DNA of 64,000 nucleotides, from contig JAEWFF010000043.1 of the NCBI GenBank assembly GCA_023388965.1, forward strand, positions 1 to 64,000. Direction: 5' to 3'. Numbering within the stretch: the first letter of the stretch is position 1; each line of letters opens with the position of its first letter. Positions 36,836 through 43,982 of this stretch are shown in pieces. The position numbers and the translations under genes were made by a program. The notes beneath the pieces are model-generated. The model was not told where the DNA came from. It made no database searches and saw only the letters and a list, made by a program, of their open reading frames with translations. The DNA is from Pseudomonadota bacterium (lineage in GTDB: Bacteria > Pseudomonadota > Alphaproteobacteria > Rhizobiales > Methylopilaceae).

Positions 36836-38334
36836 GCGCGTTTGTTCTCAACGAAGTCCGTAAGGGCTTTTATCTCGACTCCGTCGCCCTGATGCGCCTT
36901 TCGCGAGAAATCGCGGCAGCGCCGGGAATTGCCGAAGCGGCCCTCATGATGGGCACGCCGGCCAATATCGCGATCATGAAGAATGCCGGCCTGCTGAAGG
37001 ACGACACCGCGCCGGCGGGCAACGATCTCGTGCTCGCCATGCGTGCGGACAGCGAGGATGCCGCGCGCGCGGCCTTGGCGCTGGCGGAAAAGGAACTCGA
37101 CAAGCCGAAAGTGCAGGGTGGCGGTGCGGAAGCCTGGCGTCCGCGCAGCATCGCCGCTGCCGTGACGGGTGTTCCCGGGCTCAACCTCGCGCTGATCTCG
37201 GTGCCCGGCGATTTCGCCGCCGCCGAGGCGCGCAAGGCGCTGAACCGCGGCCTGCATGTCATGATGTTCAGCGACAATGTGTCGATCGAGGACGAGCGTT
37301 CGTTGAAAGAGCGTGCGCGCGAACTCGGCCTGTTGATGATGGGGCCGGACTGCGGCACCGCGATCATCGGTGGCGCGCCGCTGGCCTTCGCCAACCGGCT
37401 CAATCGCGGCAATATCGGCATTATCGGCGCATCGGGAACCGGCACGCAGGAAGTGTCGTGCCTGATTTCGGAAGCCGGGCAGGGCATCTCGCACGCCATC
37501 GGCGTCGGCGGGCGCGATCTCAAAAAGGAAATCGGCGGCATCACGACCCTGATGGCGATCGATGCGCTCGACGCCGATCCCTCGACCGAGCGCGTTGTAT
37601 TGATCTCGAAGCCGCCGCATCCCGATGTCGCGAAAACGGTGATCGCGCGCATCGCGAAAAGCCCGAAGCAATACACGGTGTGCTTCATCGGCGCGGCATC
37701 GGCGGATCTGCCGCCGAACGCGAAATTCGCGCCGACGCTGAAGGAAGCGGCGGAAACGGCCATCGGTGCGAGCATCGGCGGCGGGTTCGACGCGGCGGCG
37801 GAAGCGGCAAGCCATCCGAAGCGGGCCGGGGCAGATCGCATCGAGGGTCTTTACGCCGGCGGAACGCTCTGTGCCGAAGCGCAGGTCATCCTCGCGGCCG
37901 GCGGGCGCGAAGTTGCGTCCAATGCCGCCATTCCGGGCGTGCCGTATCTCGATGCGCCCGAGGCGAAGGGCCGGGAGAGGATTCTCGATCTCGGCGCCGA
38001 CGAATATACCAAAGGCAAGCCGCACCCGATGATCGACCCGTCGGTACGAGACGAGGCCATGCGCGCTGCGCTGGCGGACAAGTCGATTGCGGTCATTCTG
38101 ATCGATCTCGTGATCGGATATGGCGCGCATGCGGACCCGGCCGGCTATCTCGCCGAAGTGATCGGCAATCGTGGCGCGGATGCACCGCTGATCGTCGGTT
38201 CCGTCTGCGGCACGGAGCTCGATCCGCAGGTGCGATCGGTGCAGATGAAGCGCCTGCGCGAGGCCGGCATTCTTGTCGCGCCGTCCAACGCGGACGCCTG
38301 CAAACTCGCTATGGCCCTTGTTTCCCGCGATTGA
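36832..38334 (+). CDS. allF: AllF/FdrA-like subunit of oxamate carbamoyltransferase
   Basis: 500 residues with the succinyl-CoA-synthetase-like fold of FdrA. Visible landmarks are MMGTPANIAIMKNAGLL, GPDCGTAIIGGAPLAFANRL, IGIIGASGTGTQEVSCLISEAGQG, IGVGGRDL and the C-terminal GTELDPQVRSVQMKRLREAGI. FdrA was long annotated as an acyl-CoA synthetase but belongs to the oxamate carbamoyltransferase with AllG and AllH. Its ATG overlaps the allG stop, and carbamate kinase follows after 10 bases. Confidence 0.9.
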   Translation: MSAFVLNEVRKGFYLDSVALMRLSREIAAAPGIAEAALMMGTPANIAIMKNAGLLKDDTAPAGNDLVLAMRADSEDAARAALALAEKELDKPKVQGGGAEAWRPRSIAAAVTGVPGLNLALISVPGDFAAAEARKALNRGLHVMMFSDNVSIEDERSLKERARELGLLMMGPDCGTAIIGGAPLAFANRLNRGNIGIIGASGTGTQEVSCLISEAGQGISHAIGVGGRDLKKEIGGITTLMAIDALDADPSTERVVLISKPPHPDVAKTVIARIAKSPKQYTVCFIGAASADLPPNAKFAPTLKEAAETAIGASIGGGFDAAAEAASHPKRAGADRIEGLYAGGTLCAEAQVILAAGGREVASNAAIPGVPYLDAPEAKGRERILDLGADEYTKGKPHPMIDPSVRDEAMRAALADKSIAVILIDLVIGYGAHADPAGYLAEVIGNRGADAPLIVGSVCGTELDPQVRSVQMKRLREAGILVAPSNADACKLAMALVSRD

Positions 38335-38344
38335 GGACACGACC

Positions 38345-39307
38345 ATGCGTACACTCAATGAAGTTCCGCGCCGTCTCATCATCGCCATCGGCGGCAATGC
38401 GGTGCACCCCGAGGACATAGCCGGCACGTCCGAAGAGCAGAAGAGCGTCGCGGAACAGACCGCCCGCTCGCTGCTGGGCATTGCCGAACTCGACAACGAA
38501 CTCGTCATTACGCATGGCAACGGCCCGGTCGTCGGCAAGATCATGCTGCGGCAGATGCTGACGATGGACCGCATCCCGCCGATGTCGATGGATATCTGCG
38601 TGGCGCACAGCCAGGGCGGCATCGGCTATCTTCTGATGCAGGCCATCGAGAACGAGCTTCGCAAGAAGGGCAATCCGCGCCATGTCGCAAGCCTCCTGAC
38701 CCAGGTCGAGGTCGATCCGGACGATCCGGCGTTCCAGAACCCGACCAAATTCGTCGGCCCGTTCTTTTCCGAGGACGAAGCGAAGAAGATCTCCGAAGAA
38801 CTCGGCTGGCTGATGCGCGAGGATTCAGGGCGCGGCTGGCGCCATGTCGTGCCGTCGCCGATGCCTCGGCACATATGCGACATATCGCTGGTGGAAGCTC
38901 TGGTGACGCGCGGAACGATCGTCATCGCAGGTGGCGGCGGAGGCATCCCCGTTGTGCGCGACGAGATCGGTATACGTACGGGTGTTCCGGCCGTCATCGA
39001 CAAGGATCTGACCTCGACCCTTATCGGAAACGTGCTCTGCATCGAGGAGCTTCTGATCCTGACCGCGGTTCCGCGCATTGCGATCAATTTCGGCAAGCCC
39101 GACCAGCGGGAGCTGGAGCAGGTGACGCTGACGGAGATCAAGGCCTATCAGAAGGAAGGCCATTTCCCTCCCGGCAGCATGGGGCCGAAGGTCGATGCCG
39201 CCATCCGCTTTATCGAAGGCGGCGGCAAGCGCGCAATCATCAGCCAACTCGATCATGCGCTGCCCGCCATTCTCGGCAAGACCGGTACGCACATCGTTCC
39301 GGGATGA
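38345..39307 (+). CDS. allK: Carbamate kinase
   Basis: 320 residues. Amino-acid-kinase landmarks are IIAIGGNAV, ITHGNGPVVGKI, SQGGIGYLLMQ, IVIAGGGGGIPVV, IDKDLTSTLIG and SMGPKVDAAIRFIEGGG. It transfers phosphate from carbamoyl phosphate to ADP, yielding ATP, ammonia and CO2, and so harvests the energy of oxalurate cleavage. E. coli AllK (YbcF) has the same role next to fdrA-ylbEF. ATG 38345 has GAGG eight bases upstream. The stop overlaps the next start by four bases. Confidence 0.92.
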   Translation: MRTLNEVPRRLIIAIGGNAVHPEDIAGTSEEQKSVAEQTARSLLGIAELDNELVITHGNGPVVGKIMLRQMLTMDRIPPMSMDICVAHSQGGIGYLLMQAIENELRKKGNPRHVASLLTQVEVDPDDPAFQNPTKFVGPFFSEDEAKKISEELGWLMREDSGRGWRHVVPSPMPRHICDISLVEALVTRGTIVIAGGGGGIPVVRDEIGIRTGVPAVIDKDLTSTLIGNVLCIEELLILTAVPRIAINFGKPDQRELEQVTLTEIKAYQKEGHFPPGSMGPKVDAAIRFIEGGGKRAIISQLDHALPAILGKTGTHIVPG

Positions 39308-40230
39308 ACGCGCCCGTCTCCCTCGCGCGCGTCGATCTGATCGGCGTGGATGCGCTCCGGGCCCTCGAGCCCGGAGCCGGGGAGATTGCGGCGATCTTTC
39401 GCCGCTCGCTCTATATCCGTTCCGGCGAGGCCTGGGCCTGTGTCGGAACGCCCGAGATCGGCGCGGGGCCGCTCAACATCGTGACCGATCTGCGCTGCGA
39501 CTGGAGCGCGATGGTCTCTTTGGGCCAGTCGGTCAGTGTTGATGACAGGCGGCTGAGGATCGGCGTGCTGGCGCTCGATCTCGCCGGGGCGTCGGTCTGG
39601 AGCCCGCCGCCATTTCCCGATTGGGATCCGGCGCGCGCTGAAGAGGGCCTCGCTCATCTCGACGGTCTTCTGGGCGCTCATTCGGCACCGGTGGAAGGTC
39701 TTGGTTGCTTCGCCGCCGCCGTTCCGGAGCCGGTTTCGCTTGAGGCGCGCGCGGCCGCGCCGCTGGTGGCGCGGCTTTCGCGATGGGCAGCGGAAGGCGG
39801 GGGTGGCGACCCCGAGGCCGTGCCGCTGCTCGGCCTCGGCCCCGGCCTGACGCCGTCCGGTGACGATTTCCTCGCTGGATTTATGGCCGGATTGCATGCA
39901 ATCCACGCATTCGAATTGCGCGATTCCTTGTGGCGGACACTCGTGCCGCCGCTGGCGCATGCGACCGGGCCGATCAGCCGGGCCCATCTGGAATGCGCCG
40001 CAAAGGGGCGGCTGGCCGAGCGGCAGCATCTGATTCTCAATGCAATCCTGGCCGCGGATGCCGATGCCATCGGCGTCGCCTTGGCCGTGCTGGCGGGTGA
40101 TGAGCACACCTCGTCATGGGATGGATTGGCGGGAATCGCCTCAGCCTTGCGGGCCATTCTCGCTGGCGTGGACCGCCCCGACGAGCGGGGGAGTTGCAAT
40201 AGGGCGCTGCAATTGCATACAACGCGTTGA
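39304..40230 (+). CDS. allH: AllH/YlbF-like subunit of oxamate carbamoyltransferase (DUF2877)
   Basis: 308 residues of the DUF2877 family. Landmarks are GEAWACVGTPEIGAGPLNIV near residue 40 and the conserved LLGLGPGLTPSGDDFLAGFM. AllH is the third component needed with AllF and AllG for carbamoyl transfer from oxalurate. The ATG overlaps the carbamate kinase stop. A perfect 16-base palindrome, GGATTGCATGCAATCC (39889-39904), lies in the coding region and matches the motif proposed for the neighbouring GntR regulator. Confidence 0.85.
   Translation: MNAPVSLARVDLIGVDALRALEPGAGEIAAIFRRSLYIRSGEAWACVGTPEIGAGPLNIVTDLRCDWSAMVSLGQSVSVDDRRLRIGVLALDLAGASVWSPPPFPDWDPARAEEGLAHLDGLLGAHSAPVEGLGCFAAAVPEPVSLEARAAAPLVARLSRWAAEGGGGDPEAVPLLGLGPGLTPSGDDFLAGFMAGLHAIHAFELRDSLWRTLVPPLAHATGPISRAHLECAAKGRLAERQHLILNAILAADADAIGVALAVLAGDEHTSSWDGLAGIASALRAILAGVDRPDERGSCNRALQLHTTR
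40211..40221. promoter_or_regulatory. Candidate GntR site upstream of its own gene
   Basis: AATTGCATACA lies 52 bases before the GntR start, overlapping the end of allH. It matches, with one difference, AATTGCATGCA in the promoter region of the ABC importer (41702-41712). Confidence 0.4.
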
Positions 40231-40272
40231 GCGGATGGCGCCGCGCCGTCCCGTCACGAACAACGCACCCCT

Positions 40273-41079
40273 ATGCCCAAACCCTCCGGCAAGGCCACCG
40301 ATAACGACCGCATCAGCAGCATCTGCGATGCGCTGCGCCAGGCCATCATCGAACAGGCGCTGAAGCCGGGAACCAAATTGCCCGAAGACACGCTCGGCGA
40401 ACGGTTCGGCGTTGGGCGCACGCTCGCGCGGCAGGCTCTGGCCCGTCTTGCGGCGGAAGGGCTGGTCGATCACAAGCGCAACAAGGGCGCCGAAGTCGCG
40501 ACCCCGAGTTGGGAAGAGGCGCGCGATCTGTTCGATCTGCGCATGAGCCTCGAACGCCTCATCGTCGAGCGGCTCGCCGGAAATCTGACGAAAGAGCAGA
40601 TCTCGACATTGCGTCAGCACATCGCCAAGGAACACGCCGCGCGCAACAGCCGCGAGGCGATTTCGGTGCGGCTGGCGACTGAGTTCCACACGGTGCTGGC
40701 CGAGATGACGGGCAGCCCCGTTCTGATCCGTTATGTGCTCGAAATCTGCCGTCGCTGCGGCCTGACGCTCACGCTCTATGCACGGCCGCATTCCTCGGAA
40801 TGCGCAATCAATGAGCACAGCGAGATCGTCGATGCCCTCGAAAAAGGCGATGCGGAAGCGGCGATCCGCATCATGCAGCATCATCTCGAAGAAGTGGCGA
40901 ACCGTGCGCTGATCTCTCCGGCCATCGTCCAGACGCCCAGCCTCATGGACATGCTGGAGCCCTATGCTCATGGCGGCAATGGTGCGCGCGCGGCGGAGGC
41001 GGCCCGGGAAGCGAATGCAGCACCGGCCAAAGCGGTTTCGGCAAAGGTGGCGCGGGGCGGCCGGGCGCGCCGTTCCTGA
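40273..41079 (+). CDS. GntR-family regulator, FCD subfamily
   Basis: 268 residues. The N-terminal winged helix reads ALRQAIIEQALKPGTKLPEDTLGERFGVGRTLARQALARLAAEGLV. The C-terminal FCD domain (about 95-220) contains ARDLFDLRMSLERLIVERL and the metal-binding His pattern of the family (EFHTVL and EHSEIVDAL). A low-complexity Ala/Arg tail follows. FCD regulators respond to small carboxylates, in keeping with oxalurate or oxamate. The start has no strong ribosome site. Downstream, a hairpin separates it from the convergent SnoaL-like gene. Confidence 0.9.
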   Translation: MPKPSGKATDNDRISSICDALRQAIIEQALKPGTKLPEDTLGERFGVGRTLARQALARLAAEGLVDHKRNKGAEVATPSWEEARDLFDLRMSLERLIVERLAGNLTKEQISTLRQHIAKEHAARNSREAISVRLATEFHTVLAEMTGSPVLIRYVLEICRRCGLTLTLYARPHSSECAINEHSEIVDALEKGDAEAAIRIMQHHLEEVANRALISPAIVQTPSLMDMLEPYAHGGNGARAAEAAREANAAPAKAVSAKVARGGRARRS

Positions 41080-41127
41080 AATCCGCGGAGTTTCTATTTT
41101 CAATATGTACGTGCTCTAGAGGCACGG

Positions 41128-41153
41128 ACGGTGCCGGCGGGCGCCGGCACCGT
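41128..41153. terminator. Bidirectional hairpin between convergent genes
   Basis: ACGGTGCCGGC, a 4-base GGGC loop and GCCGGCACCGT form a perfect 11-bp stem midway between the stops at 41079 and 41165. No T-run follows on either strand, but placement and stability suggest a shared terminator. Confidence 0.6.
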
Positions 41154-41164
41154 AATGCCGCGGT

Positions 41165-41584
41165 TCAGGCTTCGATGCCGTTCTTCGTCAGGAGGCGCTC
41201 GGCGCTGTCGTTCCACACATCCTGCGAGACGATCAGCCCGTCGCGAACGACGAACCTGTCGACATAGCGGTTGCCCTCGAACGGCGTTCCATCGGGCCAT
41301 TCGCCATAGAGCGTGCCGAGGCTGTAGACCACGGTTTCCGTGTCGCCGGGCACCGTCTCGAAGCGGTCCATGTTTTTCTTGACCCATTTGTAACGACGCG
41401 CATTGAAGCTGGACGCTCCGGTCGGGCTGTCGAATTTCCGCCCGCCCGTAAAGGTCAGCGCGAAGCCCGGGCCGACATATTTGGCCGCCGCCACCGGATC
41501 GGGAATCATGTGCGTCTCGAGATAGACGCGCACCGTCTCGGTGTCCTTCGCCGCGTCGGGTCTGGTCGTGGTTGCGGTCGTCAT
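41165..41584 (-). CDS. SnoaL/NTF2-like protein
   Basis: 139 residues starting at ATG 41584 with GGAGG upstream. The pattern VRVYLETHMIPDPVAAAKYVGPGFALTFTGGRKF, then YGEWPDGTPFEGNRYVDRFVVRDGLIVSQDVW, is typical of the NTF2-like cone fold found in SnoaL cyclases and many ring-acting isomerases or hydratases. The substrate is unknown. It diverges from the Liv-type importer across a palindromic site, so it likely belongs to the same regulon and may act on a ring intermediate of the imported compound. Confidence 0.75.
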   Translation of the reverse strand: MTTATTTRPDAAKDTETVRVYLETHMIPDPVAAAKYVGPGFALTFTGGRKFDSPTGASSFNARRYKWVKKNMDRFETVPGDTETVVYSLGTLYGEWPDGTPFEGNRYVDRFVVRDGLIVSQDVWNDSAERLLTKNGIEA

Positions 41585-41692
41585 GATGTTTCCTCCCGTA
41601 ATTCCAATGGTTTGACGCTCGTTGGGGCGTTCCTGAAACAGCGCGTAAAAAGAGCCGCGCCGGCCGATATAATAGTAGACTCCTGAAAAATC

Positions 41693-41711
41693 GCATGCAT
41701 TAATTGCATGC
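41693..41711. promoter_or_regulatory. Palindromic operator between SnoaL-like gene and importer
   Basis: GCATGCA-TTAAT-TGCATGC is a perfect 7-bp inverted repeat in the divergent region. A further TTGCATGC lies at 41798-41805, just before the importer gene. The sequence resembles sites of FCD-type GntR proteins, and the nearest such regulator is encoded at 40273. Confidence 0.55.
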
Positions 41712-41732
41712 ATAAAAACCAGAGGAAACGCG

Positions 41733-41766
41733 ACACTCACTGATCGGCAAAGTCGGCTGTGAGTGT
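41733..41766. repeat. Inverted repeat in the importer leader
   Basis: ACACTCAC (41733-41740) and GTGAGTGT (41759-41766) are perfect 8-base arms separated by 18 bases. This could form an RNA stem in the leader of the importer mRNA or be a second operator. Confidence 0.4.
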
Positions 41767-41835
41767 GTGCAAACGATAGATTGGCACGCAATTCGCATTG
41801 CATGCTCCCGTATCGCGCACACGGAGGATGTCATA

Positions 41836-43023
41836 ATGACAAGCAGGAACAAGAACTGGTCGCGCCGCATGGTGCTGGCGGGAATGTCTACCGCGGCCCT
41901 CGTGATCGGGGCGCCTTTCAACGTCGCCCAGGCCCAGGAGGCCATCAAGGTCGGCTTGGTTGCCGCACTGTCCGGCCAGTCGGCCAAATCGGGCGAGGCG
42001 ATCACCCGCGGTCTTCAGATCGCCATCGATGAGGTCAACGCCGCCGGCGGCGTCAACGGCAAGAAAATCGAACTCGTCTCGCGCGACGACGAAAGCAATC
42101 CCGGCAAGGGGCTGCTGGCTGCGCGCGAACTCGTGCAGCGCGAAGGCGTCGCCGCTCTTTTCGGCGGTCTGGACACGCCGGTCTCGCTCGCCATCGTTCC
42201 GTTCGCGAACCAGGCGAAGGTTCCGTTCGTCGGCGTATGGGCGGCGGGCACCAACATCACCCGGAACGGCGCCGCGGATAATTACGTCTTCCGTGTTTCG
42301 GCGGTCGATGCCTATGTCGGCGAGGCGCTCGTCGATTACGCCTTCGACAAGAAGGGCGTAAAGGCGCCCGGTATGATCCTCATCAACAATCCGTGGGGCG
42401 AGTCCAACGAGCACGCCTTGAACGATGCGCTGAAGGCGCGCGGCGAGAAGGCGGTCGGTGTCGAGAAGTTCGAGAACAACGATGTCGATGTCGTGCCGCA
42501 GCTCACCCGTCTGAAGCAGGCGGGCGCCGATTCCCTGTTCCTGGTCGCAAATGTCGCGCCCTCCTCGCAGGTCGTGAAATCCGTCGAGCGTATGGGCTGG
42601 GATGTTCCGATCGTCTCGCATTGGGGTCCGTCCGGCGGACGCTTCACCGAACTTGCGGGCCCGCGCAGCGAGGACGTGCATTTCATCCAGACCTTCACCT
42701 TCACGGAGAACATGTCCGACAAGGCGAAGAGCGTCTATTCCCAGCTGCAGGAGAAGTTCGGCGTCAAATCCTTCGCCGACGTCATGCCGGCGACCGGCAT
42801 CGCCAATGCGTACGACGCCATGCATCTCGTGGCGCTGGCGCTCGACAAAGCGGGCTCCACGGACGGGACGGCGGTGCGCGATGCGCTTCTCGACATCGAT
42901 CGCTATGAAGGGCTGATCAAGACCTACGAGAAGCCGTTCACGGCGGACAATCACGATGCTCTGGGTGCGAAGGACTATGTCTTCACCCACTTCGTCAAGG
43001 GCGACATCATTCCCCTTAACTGA
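41836..43023 (+). CDS. Liv-type ABC importer substrate-binding protein
   Basis: 395 residues. A signal peptide with a twin-arginine-like RR (NWSRRMVLAGMSTAALVIG) ends near AQAQE. The mature part begins IKVGLVAALSGQSAKSGEAITRGLQIAIDEVNAAGGVNGKKIELVSRDDESNP, the hallmark of the branched-chain amino-acid or amide binding family (Peripla_BP_6). ATG 41836 has GGAGG upstream. Relatives bind amino acids, urea, amides and aromatic acids; here context suggests a ureide or related N-compound. Confidence 0.9.
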   Translation: MTSRNKNWSRRMVLAGMSTAALVIGAPFNVAQAQEAIKVGLVAALSGQSAKSGEAITRGLQIAIDEVNAAGGVNGKKIELVSRDDESNPGKGLLAARELVQREGVAALFGGLDTPVSLAIVPFANQAKVPFVGVWAAGTNITRNGAADNYVFRVSAVDAYVGEALVDYAFDKKGVKAPGMILINNPWGESNEHALNDALKARGEKAVGVEKFENNDVDVVPQLTRLKQAGADSLFLVANVAPSSQVVKSVERMGWDVPIVSHWGPSGGRFTELAGPRSEDVHFIQTFTFTENMSDKAKSVYSQLQEKFGVKSFADVMPATGIANAYDAMHLVALALDKAGSTDGTAVRDALLDIDRYEGLIKTYEKPFTADNHDALGAKDYVFTHFVKGDIIPLN

Positions 43024-43031
43024 CGGCTGAA

Positions 43032-43059
43032 CGGCGGGTGGGCTCGACCCCTCCCGCCG
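43032..43059 (+). terminator. Hairpin between binding protein and permease genes
   Basis: CGGCGGG (43032-43038) pairs with CCCGCCG (43053-43059), then CTTTCTCC follows. A weak terminator here would let the binding protein be made in excess of the membrane parts, as in other importer operons. Confidence 0.6.
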
Positions 43060-43099
43060 CTTTCTCCATTTCTGACAACGTACGGACGGGAAACGCCCG

Positions 43100-43972
43100 A
43101 TGCTTCTCACCTCCGCTATCATCACCGGCCTTGGGCTCGGCTCGATGTATGGTCTCATCGCGCTCGGCTTCCATATCACATGGACCGTGTCGAACACCGT
43201 GAACTTCGCCCAGGGCAGCGCGATGATGGTCGGCGCCGTCCTCGGTTTCACGCTGATGGTGACGTTCGGGATGCCGTTCTGGCTGGCGGCGCCGCTCGCC
43301 CTGGCTGGATGCGCTGTGTTCGGGCTTATCGTGGAGCGGCTACTGGTCCGTCCGTTCGCGGAGCGGAATTCAGATGCATGGCTGATGGCGACGGTCGCCG
43401 GCGGCATCATCGTCGACAACGTCGTCCTGTTCACCTACGGCAAGGAGCCGCGCAGCCTGCCGTCCCCGCTGGCGACGAACAGCATCGAGTTTCTCGGCAC
43501 GGGCGTCTATCCGCTGCAGCTCATCATTCCCGTCGTCGGCATTGCAGTCGCAATCGCGCTGCAAACCCTTTTCCGCCGCACCGATTTCGGCAAGGCGCTG
43601 TTGGCCGTGGTTCAGAACCGCGATGCGGCGCGCCTTATGGGCATCAATGCCAGGGTGGTCGTCGCCTCCGCGTTTGCGATTTCCACGGCGCTCGCCGGGC
43701 TTGCGGGCCTTCTGATCGCGCCGCTGTTTTCCGTGCATTCCGACATGGGCACACTGTTCGGCCTGAAAGCGTTCGCGGTCGCGATTCTCGGCGGCATCAC
43801 ATCGGCTTCGGGCGTCATGATCGCCGGTCTTCTGTACGGGCTGATCGAGGCGCTCGTTACCGCCTATCTCGGCTCGACCTACACGCAGATCGTCGTGTTC
43901 TCCGTCATCATTCTGGCGCTTGCGCTGCGGCCCAACGGGCTGCTCGGCCGGGCGGCGGTCAACAAGGTCTGA
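43100..43972 (+). CDS. LivH-type ABC importer permease
   Basis: 290 residues, about eight transmembrane helices. The start (LTSAIITGLGLGSMYGLIALGFHITWTVSNTVNFAQGSAMMVGAVLG) and the coupling region FGKALLAVVQNRDAARLMGIN are typical of LivH. It pairs with the LivM-like domain encoded by the fusion gene 10 bases downstream, completing the transmembrane pore. Confidence 0.92.
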   Translation: MLLTSAIITGLGLGSMYGLIALGFHITWTVSNTVNFAQGSAMMVGAVLGFTLMVTFGMPFWLAAPLALAGCAVFGLIVERLLVRPFAERNSDAWLMATVAGGIIVDNVVLFTYGKEPRSLPSPLATNSIEFLGTGVYPLQLIIPVVGIAVAIALQTLFRRTDFGKALLAVVQNRDAARLMGINARVVVASAFAISTALAGLAGLLIAPLFSVHSDMGTLFGLKAFAVAILGGITSASGVMIAGLLYGLIEALVTAYLGSTYTQIVVFSVIILALALRPNGLLGRAAVNKV

Positions 43973-43982
43973 GGAGAGCGCC

